A stretch of DNA of 64,000 nt from Turritopsis dohrnii (taxonomy: Eukaryota; Cnidaria; Hydrozoa; Anthoathecata; Oceaniidae): contig BQMF02000180.1 of assembly GCA_027922465.2 (NCBI GenBank), positions 560,501 to 624,500 of the forward strand, given 5' to 3'. A program made the translations under genes and the position numbers. A model generated the notes under the pieces. It made no database searches and was not told where the DNA came from. It worked only from the letters and a program-made list of their open reading frames with translations. This document shows, one piece after another, positions 63,272 through 64,000 of this stretch. Each line of letters opens with the position of its first letter. Position 1 is the stretch's first letter.

Positions 63272-64000
63272 TGGACAAAGCAATTGCACGTACTTTATAG
63301 ATATTTTTTATATATATGTAATATATATAAGCAGAGTCTTAGCAAGATAAATTCTAGGGGAGATATCTCCAAAGAAACGTTGGACTATTTTTTGGTTGAA
63401 AATCCTAAGCTAGGCCGTTTTTACATGTTACCAAAAATCCATAAAAGGCTTCATAATGTTCCTGGACGTCCCGTTATCTCTAATTCTGGGTTTTTTACGG
63501 AAAATATTTCAGCGTTTGTTGATTATCATCTTAAACCTCTTTCCAGGCAGGTCAAATCTTATATAAAAGACACCAATGATTTTTTACGGAAACTAGAGGG
63601 TCTACACGATTTACCTTCAAATTATTTACTTTGTACAATTGATGTCGTTGGTCTGTATCCGAATATACCCCATGGGGAAGGACTTCAAGCTGTTAGGCAA
63701 GCTCTAGATGCCAGGCAGGACAAACATATTTCTACAGAGAGTTTGGTTGAACTCACAGAAATTGTGCTAAAGAACAATGTTTTTGAGCACAATGAAAGGT
63801 TTTTTAAGCAAATACAAGGAACTGCTATTGGGACTAAAATGGCACCACCTTACGCGATTATTTTTATGGACAAAATTGAAAGGCAATTTCTTGATTTATG
63901 TACACTTAAACCACTTGTGTGGTGGCGTTACATAGATGACATTTTTATGGTTTGGGAACACGGGGAAGAGTGTTTAAAGCAGTTCCTTGATAAGCTTAAC
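63272..64000 (+). CDS. Penelope-like element reverse transcriptase, runs off the window
   Basis: The frame is open from 63272 to the last base with no stop and no obvious ATG start. Motifs in order: RFYMLPKIHKRLHNVPGRPV, ISAFVDYHLKPL, CTIDVVGLYPNIPHGEG (first catalytic Asp), GTAIGTKMAPPYAIIFMD and WWRYIDDIFMVWEHG (the catalytic YIDD). The LPKIHK-PGRP block and RYIDDIF are typical of Penelope-like elements, a retroelement class related to telomerase. All catalytic residues are intact in the visible part, so this copy could be recent. The thumb and any GIY-YIG endonuclease would lie to the right of the window. Confidence 0.9.

Overview
The window is about 64 kb of AT-rich nuclear DNA from an invertebrate animal, most likely a cnidarian and perhaps a hydrozoan. 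The genes have many short exons with standard GT-AG introns. The proteins are clearly metazoan: animal haem peroxidase, BTB-BACK-kelch, MS4A-like, prefoldin 1, ADSL and TMEM104. The intergenic DNA is full of decayed LINE, Ty3/gypsy and Penelope-like elements, MITEs and minisatellites. Species cannot be fixed from the sequence alone. No bacterial or viral gene cluster is present. All gene models below were spliced by hand, checking reading frame and intron phase at every junction.

Layout. 1-3.2 kb holds the first two exons of a TMEM104-like transporter (minus strand), running off the left edge. 4.06-5.46 kb is a frameshifted retroelement C-terminal remnant. 6.3-7.1 kb has a TATA-like box, a broken signal-peptide ORF and a 35-bp minisatellite. 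12.2-14.95 kb is an animal haem peroxidase gene (plus). 17.85-24.63 kb is an inverted-repeat complex holding a LINE inside a hAT-like MITE, and a separate 684-bp Tc1/mariner-like MITE. 29.4-30.5 kb is a three-exon four-transmembrane MS4A-like gene (plus). 32.6-44.4 kb is the most novel gene: about 19 exons encoding a predicted secreted protein of about 1,666 residues that I do not recognise. 47.5-51.3 kb is a six-exon kelch-like gene (plus). It converges on the ten-exon adenylosuccinate lyase gene (minus, 51.8-56.2 kb), which is followed by an apparently intronless prefoldin subunit 1 gene (minus, 56.7-57.1 kb). 59.7-63.2 kb contains scrambled Ty3/gypsy fragments (minus), and a Penelope-like reverse transcriptase runs off the right edge from 63.27 kb.

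The genes do not form an operon-like system. ADSL (purine synthesis) and PFDN1 (chaperone) are head-to-tail housekeeping genes. The most interesting points are the unrecognised secreted protein; duplicated splice sites in two neighbouring genes (four acceptors at exact 25-bp spacing in the kelch gene, three donors at 14-bp spacing in ADSL); and transposon insertions that can be dated relative to each other because unfilled paralogous sites lie in the same window.
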